Assembly: GCA_963829085.1 (NCBI GenBank)
Contig: CAWHHJ010000011.1
Location: 1 to 64,000, forward strand
Direction: 5' to 3'
Source of the DNA: PALSA-1004 sp963829085
Lineage (GTDB): Bacteria; Pseudomonadota; Gammaproteobacteria; Burkholderiales; SG8-41
DNA: 64,000 nucleotides
Positions 18,208-27,172 of this stretch are shown piece by piece. A program made the position numbers and the translations under genes. The notes under the pieces are model-generated. The model worked only from the letters and a program-made list of their open reading frames with translations, did no database searches and was not told the DNA's origin. Every line of letters begins with the position of its first letter. Position 1 is the stretch's first letter.

Positions 18208-19155
18208 TTACTGCATTGTGATGCCGGCTTCCTTGATGATCCGCGCCCACTTCTCAGTGTCGGCTTTGATAAAGCGGGCGAAGTCGTCGGGGCTGCCGCC
18301 GCCCGCCTCCATGGCGAGCGCAAAAAGGCGTTCCTTGACGTCAGGTAGCGTCAGCGCGCGGTTGAATTCCACATTTAACTTCGTCAGAATCTCCTTGCTG
18401 ATGTGCACGGGAGCTAGCATGCCGAACCAGCCGCTCGCCTCATAGCCGGGCACTCCGGATTCAGCCACCGTCGGCAGCTCGGGCGTTGAGCTCGCCCGCT
18501 TTACGCTAGTGACGGCAAGCGCGCGCAGCTTGCCCGCCTTGATGTGGCTGCTAAGTGCGCCGTACGGGCTCATTAGAAACTGGACCTGCCCACCCAGCAG
18601 ATCGGCAATCGATTGCCCCGCGCCTTTGTACGGAATGTGGGTGAAATCCACTTTCGCCATCGACTTCAGCAACTCAGGGCCGAGGTGAGATTGCGACCCC
18701 GGGCCGGACGAGCCGAAATTGAGCTTGCCGGGATTGGCGCGCGCGTAGTCGAGCAGTTCCTTGACGCTGTTGGCTTTGACGCTCGGATGCACCACAAGCA
18801 CGCTCGGCGCCGTTGCAACCAGCATCAACGGCGCGAACGATTTTAGATTCTCGACGGTGATGCCGCCCAACGCGGTCATCAGCAGCGTGTAGCCGTCGCC
18901 GCTGCCCTTCGCGACGATGTCCGCGCCTAGAAGCCCGGCGGCGCCGGGACGGTTGTCGATCACCACCTGCTGGCGCCAATCATCAGTAACCTTTTGCGCC
19001 AGGATGCGCGCCAGAATGTCGGTGTTGCCGCCGGGTGGAAACGGTACGATCAAGCGTATCGGGCGGGTCGGAAAATCGGCGGCAGCCAGCGGGCCGCACA
19101 GCGACAGGCAGGCGGCGAGCAACATGCTGCGCGCGCCGACAGGTTCGTGATGCAT
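18208..19155 (-). CDS. Bug/TctC family substrate-binding protein
   Basis: About 315 residues from ATG 19155, which has AAGGA upstream; the frame is open to 19191. A signal peptide ends near GPLAAADFP. Landmarks are IRLIVPFPPGGNTDILARILAQKV, VIDNRPGAAGLLGADIVAKG, GDGYTLLMTALGG and HIPYKGAGQSIADLLGG. It lies just upstream of the gamma-glutamyltransferase gene and probably brings it a substrate. Confidence 0.92.
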   Translation of the reverse strand: MHHEPVGARSMLLAACLSLCGPLAAADFPTRPIRLIVPFPPGGNTDILARILAQKVTDDWRQQVVIDNRPGAAGLLGADIVAKGSGDGYTLLMTALGGITVENLKSFAPLMLVATAPSVLVVHPSVKANSVKELLDYARANPGKLNFGSSGPGSQSHLGPELLKSMAKVDFTHIPYKGAGQSIADLLGGQVQFLMSPYGALSSHIKAGKLRALAVTSVKRASSTPELPTVAESGVPGYEASGWFGMLAPVHISKEILTKLNVEFNRALTLPDVKERLFALAMEAGGGSPDDFARFIKADTEKWARIIKEAGITMQ

Positions 19156-19203
19156 GCATTGATCCTTATTAAGCGAGCGACTGCGCGGCACGTGCGGAGC
19201 TTC

Positions 19204-19581
19204 CTATGCAGAACGCGTCTTGCGGAACGTATTCTTCAGCGAGATTTTCCCGTCCCTGAACGTGAAAACATCGACGCCGCGCACCTCCACCGAGTTGCCC
19301 TTGCGGTCGCTGCCTCTGAAGACCCATTCGCTAAAACCGCGTCCGCCGCACACCACGTGTGTATCTTCTTCCCATCGCGCGTCGGGGAAGGTTTCCCAGA
19401 CCTTCGGAAAAGCCGCCCGCAGCGCTGCCTTGCCCTGATGGCGCTCTCCGTAATCATGCGGCCCGATTGCGGTCTGGAATACGCAGTCCTCGGTGACCAT
19501 CGAGAGCAGCGCGTCGCAATCGTGCCGGTTCCAGGCAGCGGCAAATTGAGCGAGAAATTCAATAGTGACGGGTGATTCCAT
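19204..19581 (-). CDS. SnoaL-like/NTF2-like protein
   Basis: A 125-residue alpha+beta-cone protein. EFLAQFAAAWNRHDCDALLSMVTEDCVFQT at the N-terminus is the typical SnoaL-like opening. GERHQGKAALRAAFPKVWETFPD and VRGVDVFTFRDGKISLKNTFRK match the later strands. Members serve as isomerases, cyclases, dehydratases or ligand-binding accessories. It is 49 bp upstream of the Bug gene on the same strand, so it likely belongs to the GGT unit. Exact role unknown. Confidence 0.85.
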   Translation of the reverse strand: MESPVTIEFLAQFAAAWNRHDCDALLSMVTEDCVFQTAIGPHDYGERHQGKAALRAAFPKVWETFPDARWEEDTHVVCGGRGFSEWVFRGSDRKGNSVEVRGVDVFTFRDGKISLKNTFRKTRSA

Positions 19582-19713
19582 TGCGGTCCTTTCGCGGGCA
19601 GCAGTCGGCGTGCGGACTGATCAAGCAAGCTACAGATTACTATCAGTTCGCGTGCACGATGCGCGTTACAACATCGAGCAAATGGAAGTTCTCGAGTGCC
19701 AGTGCTTCAGCGT

Positions 19714-20496
19714 TTACTTGTTGACACATTGCGCAAGAGCGGCCCTGCGGCCACTCTCGGTGGATCCGGGTTTTAGAACAATGACCGGTTTTCGCTGCGG
19801 ATGATTGCGGATTAGCTCATAGAACGTGCGCCCCTCTCCACTGCCAAAACCCTCAAGATACGCAAGGATCACTTTGGTAGTCGGGTCTTGAAACAGATAC
19901 TCTATGTAGTCGGTGGCTTTAAGGATCCGCCGCATTGCCAATGCTGATGATCTTGCTAAATCCGGTCGCATGCAGGCGCGCCTTAACGGCGAACGTGCGT
20001 GCCATGTTTCCGCTTTGAGTAATCAAACCGATAGAACCTTCAGGCACTGTACGCCAGCCCAGCACATTCACGTGTGCCATGCCGCTGAATAGGCCGGCAC
20101 AATTGGGACCGACTAGACGGCTGCCAGCCGCCTGCAACTTTTCGACAAGTGCGCGTTCCCTTGCGCGCCCTTCCTCCCCCGCCTCGCCGAAACCACCGGT
20201 GAGCACAAGCACACCAGGTATGTTGAGCGCTATGCATTCATCAACGATGGCATCGACCAGGTCCGCCCGCAGCATGATTACTGCGAGATCTACCGGGCCG
20301 GGCACATCGCGCAACGACGGGTAGGTCTTGTGTCCCAAGACTTCGCGCGTCGTGGGATGAATCGGATACAGCGAACCGTAAAGCCAGCTTCAATAAGGCT
20401 GCGAAACCGCCGACCGCCGAATCGGTGCATTGCGTTAGATACACCAAGTACAGCGATCGAGCGCGGCTTGAAAATTGCATCTAATGGATCTTTCAC
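19714..20496 (-). pseudogene. NDP-forming acyl-CoA synthetase remnant
   Basis: Fragments of the N-terminal CoA-binding and ligase domains of an acetate-CoA-ligase (ADP-forming) type enzyme. The start is GTG 20496, then PLDAIFKPRSIAVLGVSN and FGGRRFRSLIEAGF. A frame change near 20377 leads to SLYPIHPTTREVLGHKTYPS, and the sequence continues with GVLVLTGGFGEAGEEG, LVGPNCAGLFSG and GLITQSGNMA. A second change near 19924 gives GNAADLKATDYIEYLFQDP, and the protein stops after PGSTESGRRAALAQCVNK. Normal members have about 700 residues; about 260 are left here. The combination of two frame breaks and a large C-terminal loss argues for real decay. Confidence 0.75.
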
Positions 20497-20524
20497 ATGC
20501 GTCCTGATTACTTTTGCGCGACGC

Positions 20525-20703
20525 TTACCGTCCCTTAAACTGAGGCTTGCGCTTTTCCGCGAACGCGCGCGGTCCTTCCTTCGCATCCTCGCTCTGGCGA
20601 ATAAGCGCACTCACCGCGTTTCGGTATGCAATTGCTTCATCCGGCTGCTGATACAGTCCGCGTAGCGCAAGCTCCTTGGTGCTATTTCTTGCACGCTCAT
20701 TTT
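20525..20703 (-). pseudogene. Enoyl-CoA hydratase/isomerase C-terminal remnant
   Basis: About 59 codons ending at TAA 20525 read KELALRGLYQQPDEAIAYRN and SEDAKEGPRAFAEKRKPQFKGR. This is the standard C-terminus of crotonase-family proteins; compare the intact copy at 38483, ending SEDAKEGILAFKEKRKPNWKGR. No N-terminal domain is present upstream. It sits 29 bp upstream of the decayed acyl-CoA synthetase, so a whole CoA-activation unit has been lost here. Confidence 0.65.
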
Positions 20704-20995
20704 TGTCTCCTTCGATTTAGGGACATTGTAACGGTCGTTGTAGTCACAATCGAATTTCAACCGCAATCAGGCACTGTCTGACAATTGGGTGTGAGCCGCA
20801 ATTCAAGACGCGTTTTATCTTCACACGACATCACTCGCCCACGGTCAACCGAGGACCGTCGCTATTCCGAATGCGGCATGCCCGCGCTGAGCGCATAGTC
20901 CATCACGTGCTGCCGATTATTTGGTCGCGCGTGGCATTCAATGACGGCGGAGAGAGTAAGATTAAAAAAGCTCGATGCAACCAACAGGAGCGCCA
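20704..20995. other. Intergenic stretch after gene remnants
   Basis: This 292-bp stretch separates the crotonase remnant from the NitT/TauT-type binding protein. It must carry the promoter of the latter. I see no further homology; short open frames here do not look like genes. Confidence 0.4.
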
Positions 20996-22006
20996 ATGCT
21001 ATCGTTCAAGCTATCTGTGCTTACCCTTTTTGCGTCCTTCATGGTAGGGGCTCATGCGCAGCCACAGAAGGAGGTCGACACACTTGTGATCGCGCGTCAG
21101 CCGGGCATTCAGTTCCTGCCGCTAATCGTGATGGAAGGCCAGAAACTCATCGAAAAACATCTACAGGCAGCAGGCCTCAAGGAAACGGGGGTCGTATGGC
21201 AGCAGTTCGCCGGCGGTGCCGATACGAACACGGCCATCCTTTCCGGCACCGCGCACTTTGCGGCCGGCGGTGTGCCGCCGTTTCTCACCCTCTGGGACAA
21301 GACAAGGGGCGGCGTCGACGTCAAGGGCGTGGCTGCGATGAGTTCATACCGTTTCTATCTCAATACCCGCGATGCGAAGGTGAAATCCATCCGCGACTTC
21401 ACCGACAAAGACCGTATCGCGCTTCCGGGGGTGAAAGTGTCTATGGGTGCGGTCGTGCTCCAGATGATGGTGGCAAAGCAATACGGCATTGAGAATTTCT
21501 CAAAGCTCGATCACCTGACGGTATCAATGTCGTTCCCCGACGGCATGATCGCTCTCCTTAGCGGGAAAAGCGAAATTACCGCGCACTTCGCCTCGCCGCC
21601 GTTCCATTACCACGAGCTTCGCGCGCCAGGCGTGCACAAGGTATCCGACTCGTATGACGTACTCGGACCCGCCACAACCAACATGATCATGGCGACACGC
21701 GGCTTTCGCGACGCTAACCCGAAATCATATGGTGCGTTTTTCGCCGCTTTGACTGAAGCCACCGAATTAATCGTCAAAGATAAGAAGACCGCTGCGGATA
21801 TCTATCTGCGCGTGAGTGGCGACAAAAGAACCACACAGGCCGAGATGCTGGACATGCTCAACGATCCCGAGATCCGGTTCACGACCACGCCATTCAATAC
21901 CATGAAGTGGGTTGATTTCATGTACCGCGTCAAATCAATTAAAAACAAACCGGACGCGTGGACGGACCTGTTTTTTCCGGAAGCGGGTAACCTGGCTGGA
22001 AGCTGA
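20996..22006 (+). CDS. ABC transporter substrate-binding protein, NitT/TauT (SsuA/ThiY-like) type
   Basis: A 336-residue periplasmic protein starting at ATG 20996 with AGGAG at 20986-20990. The signal peptide is LSFKLSVLTLFASFMVGAHA. The mature part shows the NMT1/SsuA-like pattern: IQFLPLIVMEGQKLIEKH, FAGGADTNTAILSGTAHFAAGGVPPFL, KVSMGAVVLQMMVAKQYG and EITAHFASPPFHYHEL. It would bind an aliphatic sulfonate, nitrate-like, pyrimidine or aromatic ligand. No cognate permease or ATPase gene is adjacent, so it is an orphan receptor followed 30 bp later by a dehydrogenase. Confidence 0.85.
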   Translation: MLSFKLSVLTLFASFMVGAHAQPQKEVDTLVIARQPGIQFLPLIVMEGQKLIEKHLQAAGLKETGVVWQQFAGGADTNTAILSGTAHFAAGGVPPFLTLWDKTRGGVDVKGVAAMSSYRFYLNTRDAKVKSIRDFTDKDRIALPGVKVSMGAVVLQMMVAKQYGIENFSKLDHLTVSMSFPDGMIALLSGKSEITAHFASPPFHYHELRAPGVHKVSDSYDVLGPATTNMIMATRGFRDANPKSYGAFFAALTEATELIVKDKKTAADIYLRVSGDKRTTQAEMLDMLNDPEIRFTTTPFNTMKWVDFMYRVKSIKNKPDAWTDLFFPEAGNLAGS

Positions 22007-22036
22007 GCGCAGCAAGACTGTTTTTTAGGAGTAACG

Positions 22037-23071
22037 GTGAAAGCAATGCGATTGTGCGGCGGCGGCGACTTGCGCGCGGAAAACGTGCCGGACCCGGCGC
22101 CGACGGCGGACGAAGTGGTGGTGAAAGTGCATGCGTGTTCGATCTGCGGCTCGGATCTGCATGCGTTTCACGGCAAGCATCCGCGTCTCGTTTTTCCGCG
22201 CATTCTCGGCCACGAGTTCGCCGGTGAAATCGTTGCGCTCGGCCGCGCAGTCAAGGGTTTCAAGCTGGGACAGCGCGTGTGCTGCGATATCGATATCGCT
22301 TGCGGCGTGTGCGGACCCTGCACCGAGGGGCGTTCCAACATATGCGAAACATTACGCACGATGGGCTTCGACCGCGACGGCGCGTACGCAGAATACGTGG
22401 CGGTCCCCGCTTACAACTTGTATCCATTGCCCGCCAACGTGACCTACGACCAGGCGTCCGCGGTGCAGGTGCTCGGCATCAGCTATCACGCAGTTGCGCA
22501 TCGCGCGAAGCCGCAGCCCGGCGAACAAGTGGCGGTCATCGGCGCAGGTCCGGTCGGGCTTGGGGTCGCATTGGTGGCGCAGGATTTGGGCGCGCACGTC
22601 ACAATATTGGACGTGCTTGATTACCGGCTGGCGATGGCAAGCCGCCTGGGAATTAAAGCGACGCTCAACCCGGCCGGAATCGACGTGCGCGCCCGTGCAT
22701 TGGAACTCACGGGCGGATGCGGTTTCAGCAAAGTCATCGAATGCGTCGGAGGGTTTCAACGCCAAACCGTGATCGACGCGGTCAGCATGGTGAAACGCGG
22801 CGGCCAGATTACGATCGTCGGCACCTTTCCAGACAACGAGGCGACCATTCCAATCGCCTATATTAAGGATCGCGAGATTGATATAAATTTTTCGCGAGGT
22901 AATTTCAAGGCTTTCACGCCATGCCTGGATTTAATTACGAGCGGTAAGATAAATCCGGAGTTGTACATCAGTCATCGCTTCCCGCTAACGCGCGCCGCAG
23001 ATGCGCTCAAGCTCCTCGAAGCGCGCAACGTCGAAGCGCATAAAATCGTGCTGCACCCGAACGAGGCATGA
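22037..23071 (+). CDS. Zinc-dependent medium-chain alcohol dehydrogenase family protein
   Basis: A 344-residue MDR enzyme starting at GTG 22037 behind TAGGAG. The catalytic zinc ligands are visible as C37 in CSICGSD and H59-E60 in GHEF. The structural zinc set is C89, C92, C95 and C103 (CGVCGPCTEGRSNIC). The Rossmann motif is VAVIGAGPVGLGVALVAQDLG near residue 170. It resembles threonine, sorbitol and galactitol dehydrogenases; the alcohol oxidised is not deducible. It probably forms an operon with the preceding binding protein. Confidence 0.9.
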   Translation: MKAMRLCGGGDLRAENVPDPAPTADEVVVKVHACSICGSDLHAFHGKHPRLVFPRILGHEFAGEIVALGRAVKGFKLGQRVCCDIDIACGVCGPCTEGRSNICETLRTMGFDRDGAYAEYVAVPAYNLYPLPANVTYDQASAVQVLGISYHAVAHRAKPQPGEQVAVIGAGPVGLGVALVAQDLGAHVTILDVLDYRLAMASRLGIKATLNPAGIDVRARALELTGGCGFSKVIECVGGFQRQTVIDAVSMVKRGGQITIVGTFPDNEATIPIAYIKDREIDINFSRGNFKAFTPCLDLITSGKINPELYISHRFPLTRAADALKLLEARNVEAHKIVLHPNEA

Positions 23072-23254
23072 GTCACTGCGGACACCTCAGCGGTTTGCGA
23101 GGCGGCGGTCAATGACCTTGAAGCATTAGTCGTGATGCAACGTGTCATAGGCGCGCTGCCGGCCGAAATCAGCCATGCGGTTTTACCCCGCGTCCGCGGG
23201 ACCTACTAAAGAATAAAACCGACCATCGCTGCAGGCGGGGCAACCTTGGATGGC

Positions 23255-24221
23255 CTATTCGGATTGGATGCCAGCATCACGAGCAACACCGCGCCACTTC
23301 ACGATGTCAGCTTTGACCTGAGCGGCAAATTGTTCTGGCGAGTTCCCAATTGCGTCCGCGCCCTCGATGATCAAACGTTTCTCAATCTCCGGTAGTTTGA
23401 GCAGACCCGCGACCTCCGAATGCAGCTTTTTAATAATAGGCGCTGACGTACCTGCGGGGGCGAACAGGCCATACCACGATCCGCCTTCGACTCCCGCAAA
23501 ACCGGCTTCGGCGAATGTCGGAATATCCGGCGCGCTGCGCGCACGTCGCGTGCTCGCGATCGCGAAGCCGCGCAAACGGCCGGCCTTGATAAGTGGTACC
23601 ACAGCGGGGGAGACTGTTAAACATCATCGTAACGTGGCCGCCGAGAAGATCCGTCATCGCGGACGGGCCACCCTTGTACGGGATGTGCGTCAAGTCAATT
23701 TTCGCGATGATTTTAAAAAGTTCTCCGACGAGGTGCGCCGAGCTGCCATTGCCAAAAGACGCGTAACTAAAATCACGTGGCTTCGACCGCGCAAGTTGGA
23801 CCAATTCGGAGACCGAAGTGGCTGGCATCGATAGGTGCGCGACAAGCATGAAAGGCGTGTCTACAAGATTGGTAACCGGCGCAAAGCTCCCGAGCGGATC
23901 GTACGGCAGTTTTTTAAACACCGCCGGATTGGTCGTATGCGTTCCGGTAGTGCCTAATAGCAGCGTGTAGCCGTCCGGCACGGCTTTGGCTGCTAATTCC
24001 GTACCAATGATCCCCGACGCGCCGGCGCGATTATCAATAACGAAGTTCTGTCCCCAATTCGCGCCGAGTTGTTGCGCGATCATTCGTGCCTATAAGTCAG
24101 CGCCGCCTCCGGCTGGAAACGGTACGATGACCCGGACCGGCCGAGAGGGATACGCCTGCGCTTTCGCATCGGTTACCGGCCAAAAAAAACATGTTAGAAG
24201 TGCTGCCGCACGAACACTCAT
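23255..24221 (-). pseudogene. Bug/TctC family substrate-binding protein, nonsense codon plus frameshift
   Basis: The gene starts at ATG 24221 with a signal peptide ending DAKAQAYP, then VRVIVPFPAGGGADL. An in-frame TAG (24090-24092) interrupts it in the middle of GGGADL-ARMIAQQLG. The frame reopens through VIDNRAGASGIIGTELAAK and HIPYKGGPSAMTDLLGG, then shifts near 23605 (MMFNSLP to VPLIKAGRLRG) and ends at 23255. A nonsense codon without an indel is less likely to be a sequencing artefact than the other breaks in this window, so this copy is probably dead. Confidence 0.82.
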
Positions 24222-24480
24222 CACGCTATTAGTCGACTGTTATTAATTGTTGATGGAATTTTAAAGAGGATGGTAGCACGCAGCACAATGCGCGCCGTCA
24301 TGCGAAATTCCCCCAACAATTATGCAGTCGCTGTTGTTTGCACCGCGGATATAGTCATGTACAGTATATTTCCGGTCGCTCGCAATCTCGGATCCGATCA
24401 CAGCCGCTCGAAGTGCATGCGGCGCGGACAACCGGCGAGCGACATAATCAGCAATTTGTCCTCAAGAGAGCCACTCTGTG

Positions 24481-25530
24481 ATGGAGCAGCAACACAGCGT
24501 TATCAATGACCCAGGTGCATGGATCGGCGCGCACATTCAGCATGAAGCATCCTGGATATATCGCTTGGACGCGGTTGCCATCACTGAGTTGGACGCCGCC
24601 CTCACCCACATCAAGCGCAGCGGCGCATCGATTCCTTTCACGCGAGCAGATTTTCCATTGCCGCAGTTTTCGGTTGAACTCGCTCGCATCCTCGACGAAG
24701 TGGAAAATGGACGTGGCTTCGCGCTGTTGCGCGGGATTCCGCGCGAGCGCTACACCGACGCCGAATGCGAGGTTATTTATTGGGGCATTGGCATGCACCT
24801 TGGCAACCCGGTGTCGCAGAATGCACGCGGACATCGCTTGGGCCACGTGCGGGATGAAGGCAAGGACATCGCCGACCCGAACGCCCGCGCCTATCAGACG
24901 AGCCTGCGCATGGATTTTCATACCGATCTCCTGCCCGTCGACCTGCTCGGGCTTTTTTGCCTGCGCACAGCCAAATCCGGCGGCGCAAGCAAAGTGGTAA
25001 GTGCGCTGACCGTTCACAACATTCTGCGCGAGGAGCGTCCGGACCTGCTCGAGGCGCTGTACACGCCATTTCATCTCGACTGGCGCGGCGAGGAACCACC
25101 CGGCGAGCAGCCGTGGTTCACCATTCCCATGTTTAGCCAGCGCGAAGGCAAGGTGACAACACGTATCTGCAGCCTTTCCTATTACGATTCGGCGGCGCGT
25201 TTCGGCGAACAGCACCGGCCAACTCCACTCCAACGCCAAGCTTTGGAGACGGTCCAGCAAATCGCTAACCGTCCCGAGATTATGCTTTCGATGAATTTTC
25301 AGGAGGGCGACATGCAGCTCATCAACAATCACATCATGATGCACGCCCGCGAGTCGTACCAGGACTACGACGAGCCCGGACGAGAGCGCCACCTTCTGCG
25401 CATGTGGATAGCCGTTGCCGATGGACGCCGCCGTCCGCTCGCAGACGCACTGTCGGACCGCTATCGCTGGGTGCGCGAGGGGGGTATTCCTATGAAGGTA
25501 ACCAGCGCCGCCTCACTGGATGCTGAGTGA
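24481..25530 (+). CDS. TauD/TfdA-type 2-oxoglutarate/Fe(II)-dependent dioxygenase family protein
   Basis: A 349-residue protein of the TauD/TfdA fold. Start taken as ATG 24481; a GTG precedes it directly. The Fe(II)-binding pair is H147 and D149 in MDFHTDLLPVD, and a distal histidine lies in INNHIMMHARESYQD. GFALLRGIPRERY near residue 80 is the typical N-terminal element. It is longer than taurine dioxygenase, as are many TauD-like proteins of unknown substrate. It has no adjacent same-strand partner; the convergent neighbour is a LysR regulator. Confidence 0.87.
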   Translation: MEQQHSVINDPGAWIGAHIQHEASWIYRLDAVAITELDAALTHIKRSGASIPFTRADFPLPQFSVELARILDEVENGRGFALLRGIPRERYTDAECEVIYWGIGMHLGNPVSQNARGHRLGHVRDEGKDIADPNARAYQTSLRMDFHTDLLPVDLLGLFCLRTAKSGGASKVVSALTVHNILREERPDLLEALYTPFHLDWRGEEPPGEQPWFTIPMFSQREGKVTTRICSLSYYDSAARFGEQHRPTPLQRQALETVQQIANRPEIMLSMNFQEGDMQLINNHIMMHARESYQDYDEPGRERHLLRMWIAVADGRRRPLADALSDRYRWVREGGIPMKVTSAASLDAE

Positions 25531-25569
25531 GCGACGGTCGGTGATTCGGCAGAAGCGGGACAAAGCACG

Positions 25570-25610
25570 GGGAGAAAAGGCAACGGAAGATGTGCCTACG
25601 CTTTTCTCCC
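25570..25610. terminator. Hairpin between convergent TauD-type and LysR genes
   Basis: GGGAGAAAAG at 25570-25579 and CTTTTCTCCC at 25601-25610 form a perfect 10-bp stem around a 21-base loop, in which GGCA and TGCC can pair further. Position between two converging stops suggests a bidirectional terminator or transcript-end stabiliser. There is no long T tract, so an intrinsic terminator is not certain. Confidence 0.45.
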
Positions 25611-25784
25611 TTCAGATGCAGTTGAAGTAGATGCAGACTTACATTGTGCACATGCAAGCGGGCTCCTACTTGCGCGCGATCCGCCAAAAGCGAAAACTCA
25701 TTTCGATATTTCCGAATGAAACGCTTTCCTACGCGCTTGCGGCATCTAAAGAAGTGGTTCTGCTGTCTCGTAAGACTAAGGCAT

Positions 25785-26735
25785 TCATCTAGATTTCCTT
25801 CGATTCGCTCTTACAGGAATGATTCCGTGCAGTTCCCGATCGCCCGCCGCTCGGAGTGCTTTCGTCAAAAATTCGATGAACGCTTCCACCTTTGGCGAAA
25901 CATAACGAGCTCTCGGCGTAACCGCATAGAACGTGCGTATGTCGTAGTCCCACTGCGGATAAACCGCGAGCAGCGCTCCGGACTTTATATGCGATTTAAT
26001 GAAGGCGTCCGGCAAATGAATTAGACCGACGCCCTTTATGGCTGCCTCTATGAGCGCATCACTACTATTGCAGCAGATCGGCCCGCGCGGAAGTAGAGTG
26101 AAGTGCGTGTTGCCACGACCAAACCGCCAAGGGCGCGGCGTGTATCTCCCTTCTGTGAGCAGTCCCAAACATTTTTGAGGGTCAAGATCGCGAGGAGACG
26201 CAGGCAACGGATTGCGCGCCGCCAGCGCGGGTGAGATGCATACCACTTGTTTTGACCGGCAAACGGGACGAGCGTGCATTTCCGCGTTATCCACGTGATC
26301 TACTCGAATCGCAACGTCGGTGCCGAATTCAATTAGTTTGCGCGGCGAATTGATAAGCGTCAGCGCAACAGCAATCGATGGGTGCTGGGTTACAAATTCA
26401 GGCAACAGCGGACATATCAGCGCATGAGCGATTGCAATCGTCGACTCCACGCGAACCGTTGCCTCGGTGCCTTCCAACTTGTTACGCACGTCATCCTCAG
26501 CGCGATCGACATGCCGCAGGATCTCGCTACTTTCTTGGAAGAATCGATTGCCCTCGTCAGTGAGACGCAACTGACGCGTGCTACGCTGAATGAGCGTTAC
26601 ACCTAAGTGCTTCTCGAGGCTATTTATCGAATCAGTGACAGTGGCATTGCCAATGCCCAGCGATTCCGCCGCACGGGAAAATCCGCCGCACTCTATAACC
26701 CGAGCGAAGATCTGCATTGCCCTCAATCGATCCAT
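25785..26735 (-). CDS. LysR family transcriptional regulator
   Basis: A 316-residue LTTR. The helix-turn-helix is RLRAMQIFARVIECGGFSRAAESLGIGNATVTDSINSLEKHLG (residues 3-46), then RSTRQLRLTDEG. The effector domain follows with LICPLLPEFVTQHPSIAVALTL, IEFGTDVAIRVDHVDN and GVGLIHLPDAF. It is of the CrgA/DsdC-like short-linker type. It converges with the TauD-type gene and is divergent from the Bug gene at 27173, the likely target. An AATTCG-N15-CGAATT repeat lies 75 bp upstream of its start. Confidence 0.92.
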   Translation of the reverse strand: MDRLRAMQIFARVIECGGFSRAAESLGIGNATVTDSINSLEKHLGVTLIQRSTRQLRLTDEGNRFFQESSEILRHVDRAEDDVRNKLEGTEATVRVESTIAIAHALICPLLPEFVTQHPSIAVALTLINSPRKLIEFGTDVAIRVDHVDNAEMHARPVCRSKQVVCISPALAARNPLPASPRDLDPQKCLGLLTEGRYTPRPWRFGRGNTHFTLLPRGPICCNSSDALIEAAIKGVGLIHLPDAFIKSHIKSGALLAVYPQWDYDIRTFYAVTPRARYVSPKVEAFIEFLTKALRAAGDRELHGIIPVRANRRKSR

Positions 26736-27172
26736 TACAACTTCCTCCGCTGAGCGCTGTCTGCAAGCGTTTTGAATTGCACCGGAACCTGTCCGGTAAT
26801 CTGCGTTGTAATTCGAATCAAGGGTCTCAGCGAATTATGCATGACGTCTGCCGATTCTCCAGTTTGAATCTTGACACGCTGAAGGTCAGCTAATAGGCGT
26901 AAAACCTGAAGATCGAAGGTCTAGGAATGATCAGAATGCCGCGAATGAAGGCTGCCAGCGATGAGTTCGCCTCGCGAAGAGAAAAACACTAACTATGTAG
27001 CTATGCTTCGGCTCGTGAGATAGCCAGAGCAAGCACAACCAAATTCTCCACTCAAAGCAGAGCAGCACGATATCGCAGCGTGCATTCTGGTTGCGGTCTC
27101 GCTTCCAGCGCGAGGTTCGATGAGATTCCTCGCGAACATGTATCATCATAACTAAATGAACGTAAGGTGGTT
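26736..27172. other. Divergent intergenic region, LysR / Bug
   Basis: A 437-bp region between the divergent LysR and Bug genes, expected to hold both promoters. It contains the inverted repeat AATTCG (26810-26815) / CGAATT (26831-26836) and a short ACCGGA-N5-TCCGGT hairpin near 26781-26797. No further gene is recognised. Confidence 0.4.
26810..26836. promoter_or_regulatory. Possible LysR binding site
   Basis: Inverted repeat AATTCG-N15-CGAATT located 75-101 bp upstream of the LysR start, in the range where these regulators bind for autoregulation and divergent control. Assigned from symmetry and position only; no second copy was found. Confidence 0.25.

Noticed and set aside
24448..25392. 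A 314-codon minus-strand open frame opposite the TauD-type gene
   Set aside because: The plus strand has the intact TauD fold with iron ligands. The opposite frame has no family signature and is a shadow of high-GC codon use.
25632..25793. A 53-codon plus-strand frame (MQTYIVHMQAGSYLRAIRQK...)
   Set aside because: It has no ribosome site, lies after a hairpin between converging genes and overlaps the LysR end. Kept only as a weak possibility, not annotated.
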